Shown: positions 62,290 through 64,000 of the stretch, in pieces | Numbering within the stretch: the stretch's first letter is position 1 | How the letters are laid out: each line of letters opens with the position of its first letter | NCBI GenBank assembly: GCA_047605645.1 | Contig: JASGFJ010000007.1 | Location: forward strand, 56,603 to 120,602 | Origin: UBA1309 sp047605645 | Lineage (GTDB): Bacteria; Bacteroidota; Bacteroidia; Bacteroidales; Dysgonomonadaceae | DNA length: 64,000 bases | Direction: 5' to 3' | The notes under the pieces: generated by a model | The model's database searches: none | Seen by the model: the letters and a program-made list of their open reading frames with translations, nothing else | Told to the model about the DNA's origin: nothing | Translations under genes and position numbers: made by a program

Positions 62290-64000
62290 TTACAGCTTTT
62301 TCAGCCCTTTTGTCTGATTTTTATCAGTGACAGGTATGATACTAATGGCATATCCTCCTCCCGCTACGGAAAGCTGGGACAATTTTGATTGATTGGTTAC
62401 AATTACCTTCTTAATTGTATAAGCCTGTGGATTAATCTTGTAGTCCGCATTTTTTGCATCAGCATAAATTGTTGCCACATACTGCTTGCCGGCCTCAAGA
62501 AAATCAAAGGAAATAGTTGAAACATGTGGATGATAACCAGCTGTATTTCCTACAAACCATTTATCTGTTCCTTTTGCTTTACGTGCTACCGTCACATACT
62601 CTGCAGGTTCTGCTTCAAGATATTTACTTTCATCCCAATCCATAGCTACGTCTTTAATAAATTGGAAAGCATCCGGAAAGCGATCGTAGTTCTCAGGAAG
62701 ATCTGCAGCCATTTGCAGTGGACTACTCATAGTCACATACAAAGCCAACTGATTGGCAATGGTTGCATTGCAATGCGAATGATTGTTCGGATTGATTTTA
62801 CTGATATTCATTTCGAAAATACCGGGCGTATAGTCCATCGGACCTCCGATAAGACGAGTAAAAGGCAATACGCAGACATGTCCGGGTTTGCTTCCGCCAA
62901 ATGCCTGGTATTCTGTTCCGCGGGCTGATTCATTACCAATCAGGTTAGGCCAGGTACGACAGATTCCAGTAGGCCGTACGGCTTCATGGGCATTCACCAT
63001 AATTTTGTATCCTGCTGCTTTTTCAATCGCATATTGGTAATGATTATTAATCCATTGACTATAGTGGTTTTCACCGCGAGGCAGAATATTTCCAACATAT
63101 CCGCTCTTAACTGCCGGATATTCATATTTGTTCATCAACTTGTAAGCATCATCCATGAACCGTTCGTAGTTACGCACAGAAGCAGAAGTCTCGTGATGCA
63201 TAATCATTTTCACCCCTTTACTCTTAGCATAACGATGTATTTCATCAATATCGAAATCAGGATAAGGAGTTAGAAAGTCAAAAACAAAATCCTTAGAATT
63301 TCCAAACCAATCTTCCCAACCAATGTTCCATCCTTCGACCAGCACACCGTCAAATCCGTTTTGAGCAGCAAAGTCGATATACTTTTTCACATTAGCAGTG
63401 GTTGCACCGTGGCGTCCACTAGGTTTTACCTTAGAATAATCAGTCACCCCAATATGTACACTGGGTAAATCATTGGTATAAGCCCAATCACTTTTTCCGG
63501 TAATCATCTCCCACCATACGCCTACATATTTCATTGGTTTAATCCAGGAAACGTCTTTGATTTTACAAGGTTCGTTCAGGTTGAGGGTAATTTTGGATGT
63601 AAGGATATCACGTGCATCATCGCTGACAATAACCGTACGCCAAGGAGTGCTGCATGGAGCCTGCATATGTCCTTTTGTTCCATCAGCATCCGGAGTGATC
63701 CAGGACTGAAACACAAAATTTTTATCATCAAGATTCAGGTGCATTGCGCCATAGTTGAGAAGCGCAGCTTCGTGAAGGTTGATATAGAGACCATCGGCTG
63801 TTTTCATTTGCAGGGAAGTCTGTACACCGGTATCAGAAAAACCTGTTTGTGCCAGATTGGTTTGTCTACCTTTCTGATTGATTTCTCTAATCTCCGACAA
63901 TTTGGAAATGTTATAATCATATTCCTGTGTGTCATAATCGCCCGGAATCCAATAAGCTGTATGATCGCCAGCCATCGCAAATTGGGTTAATTCTTCCTTC
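62290..64000 (-). CDS. GH97 glycoside hydrolase, 5' end beyond the window
   Basis: C-terminal ~570 residues of a family GH97 enzyme. The frame stays open to 64000 without a convincing start, so the signal peptide and first part of the N-terminal beta-sandwich are missing. Visible: the (beta/alpha)8 core (VGVWWEMITGKSDW, GFDGVLVEGWNIGWEDW), MIMHHETSASVRNYE, KIMVNAHEAVRPTG and IGNESARGTEYQAFGG. The Glu residues in HHET, NAHE and GNESARG correspond to the calcium and catalytic glutamates of SusB, so an inverting alpha-glucosidase-type mechanism is likelier than the retaining alpha-galactosidase type. C-terminal beta domain from about 62.75 kb to the stop. Its neighbours lie outside the window. 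Confidence 0.9.
   Translation of the reverse strand, partial: KEELTQFAMAGDHTAYWIPGDYDTQEYDYNISKLSEIREINQKGRQTNLAQTGFSDTGVQTSLQMKTADGLYINLHEAALLNYGAMHLNLDDKNFVFQSWITPDADGTKGHMQAPCSTPWRTVIVSDDARDILTSKITLNLNEPCKIKDVSWIKPMKYVGVWWEMITGKSDWAYTNDLPSVHIGVTDYSKVKPSGRHGATTANVKKYIDFAAQNGFDGVLVEGWNIGWEDWFGNSKDFVFDFLTPYPDFDIDEIHRYAKSKGVKMIMHHETSASVRNYERFMDDAYKLMNKYEYPAVKSGYVGNILPRGENHYSQWINNHYQYAIEKAAGYKIMVNAHEAVRPTGICRTWPNLIGNESARGTEYQAFGGSKPGHVCVLPFTRLIGGPMDYTPGIFEMNISKINPNNHSHCNATIANQLALYVTMSSPLQMAADLPENYDRFPDAFQFIKDVAMDWDESKYLEAEPAEYVTVARKAKGTDKWFVGNTAGYHPHVSTISFDFLEAGKQYVATIYADAKNADYKINPQAYTIKKVIVTNQSKLSQLSVAGGGYAISIIPVTDKNQTKGLKKL

Overview
The window comes from a chromosome of the order Bacteroidales. 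The evidence is two SusC/SusD loci, a hybrid two-component (one-protein) regulator, a fused SecDF, an S46 dipeptidyl peptidase, A-rich leaders without Shine-Dalgarno sequences, and many promoters of the Bacteroidetes type (TTTG or TTG, then 19-20 bp, then TAnnTTTG). Three proteins end in a domain resembling type IX secretion sorting signals. That fits Parabacteroides, Tannerella or Dysgonomonas-like bacteria better than Bacteroides proper, but the genus is inference.

Layout. 1-6.5 kb: a doubtful partial ORF, rlmN, pdxA, then a tight operon (PgpA-like phosphatase, GtrA, CDP-alcohol phosphotransferase, PAP2/IPC-synthase-like protein) that looks like the inositol-phospholipid and inositol-phosphorylceramide pathway of gut Bacteroidetes, followed by an acyltransferase. 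6.9-11.5 kb: a tandem-domain GH43 enzyme, then hcp (hybrid cluster protein) divergent from a Crp/Fnr-family regulator, with two palindromes between them. 11.8-19.4 kb, minus strand: PUL 1 (TIG-NHL lipoprotein, SusC, SusD, small lipoprotein), with no degradative enzyme. 19.7-23.7 kb: the hybrid sensor/AraC regulator lying between both PULs. 24.1-24.8 kb: an isolated phage-type repressor and a divergent 57-residue protein with three operator-like inverted repeats. 25.2-39.9 kb, plus strand: PUL 2 (SusC, SusD, discoidin lipoprotein, BACON-discoidin-M60 peptidase, secreted lectin-like protein, GH2, stand-alone discoidin protein), which probably targets host glycoproteins such as mucin.

40-64 kb is mostly core genome: a DnaQ-like exonuclease, dnaN, a HAD phosphatase, a DPP7-type S46 peptidase, a polysaccharide flippase, an acyl-CoA synthetase, a U32 (RlhA-like) protein with metA, secDF, an HU-SPOR protein, an OmpA-family porin, ahcY, tRNA-Lys(TTT), and a GH97 enzyme cut by the window end.

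The less ordinary signals are: the inositol-lipid operon without its inositol-phosphate synthase; a recurrent hairpin leader in front of three PUL genes; the lone repressor switch; the GH2 C-terminal module repeated as a separate gene; a large hairpin whose loop can pair upstream (49.4 kb); and two diverged copies of an unidentified sequence at 56.5 and 61.8 kb. All calls come from reading the sequence; no database search or folding program was run.
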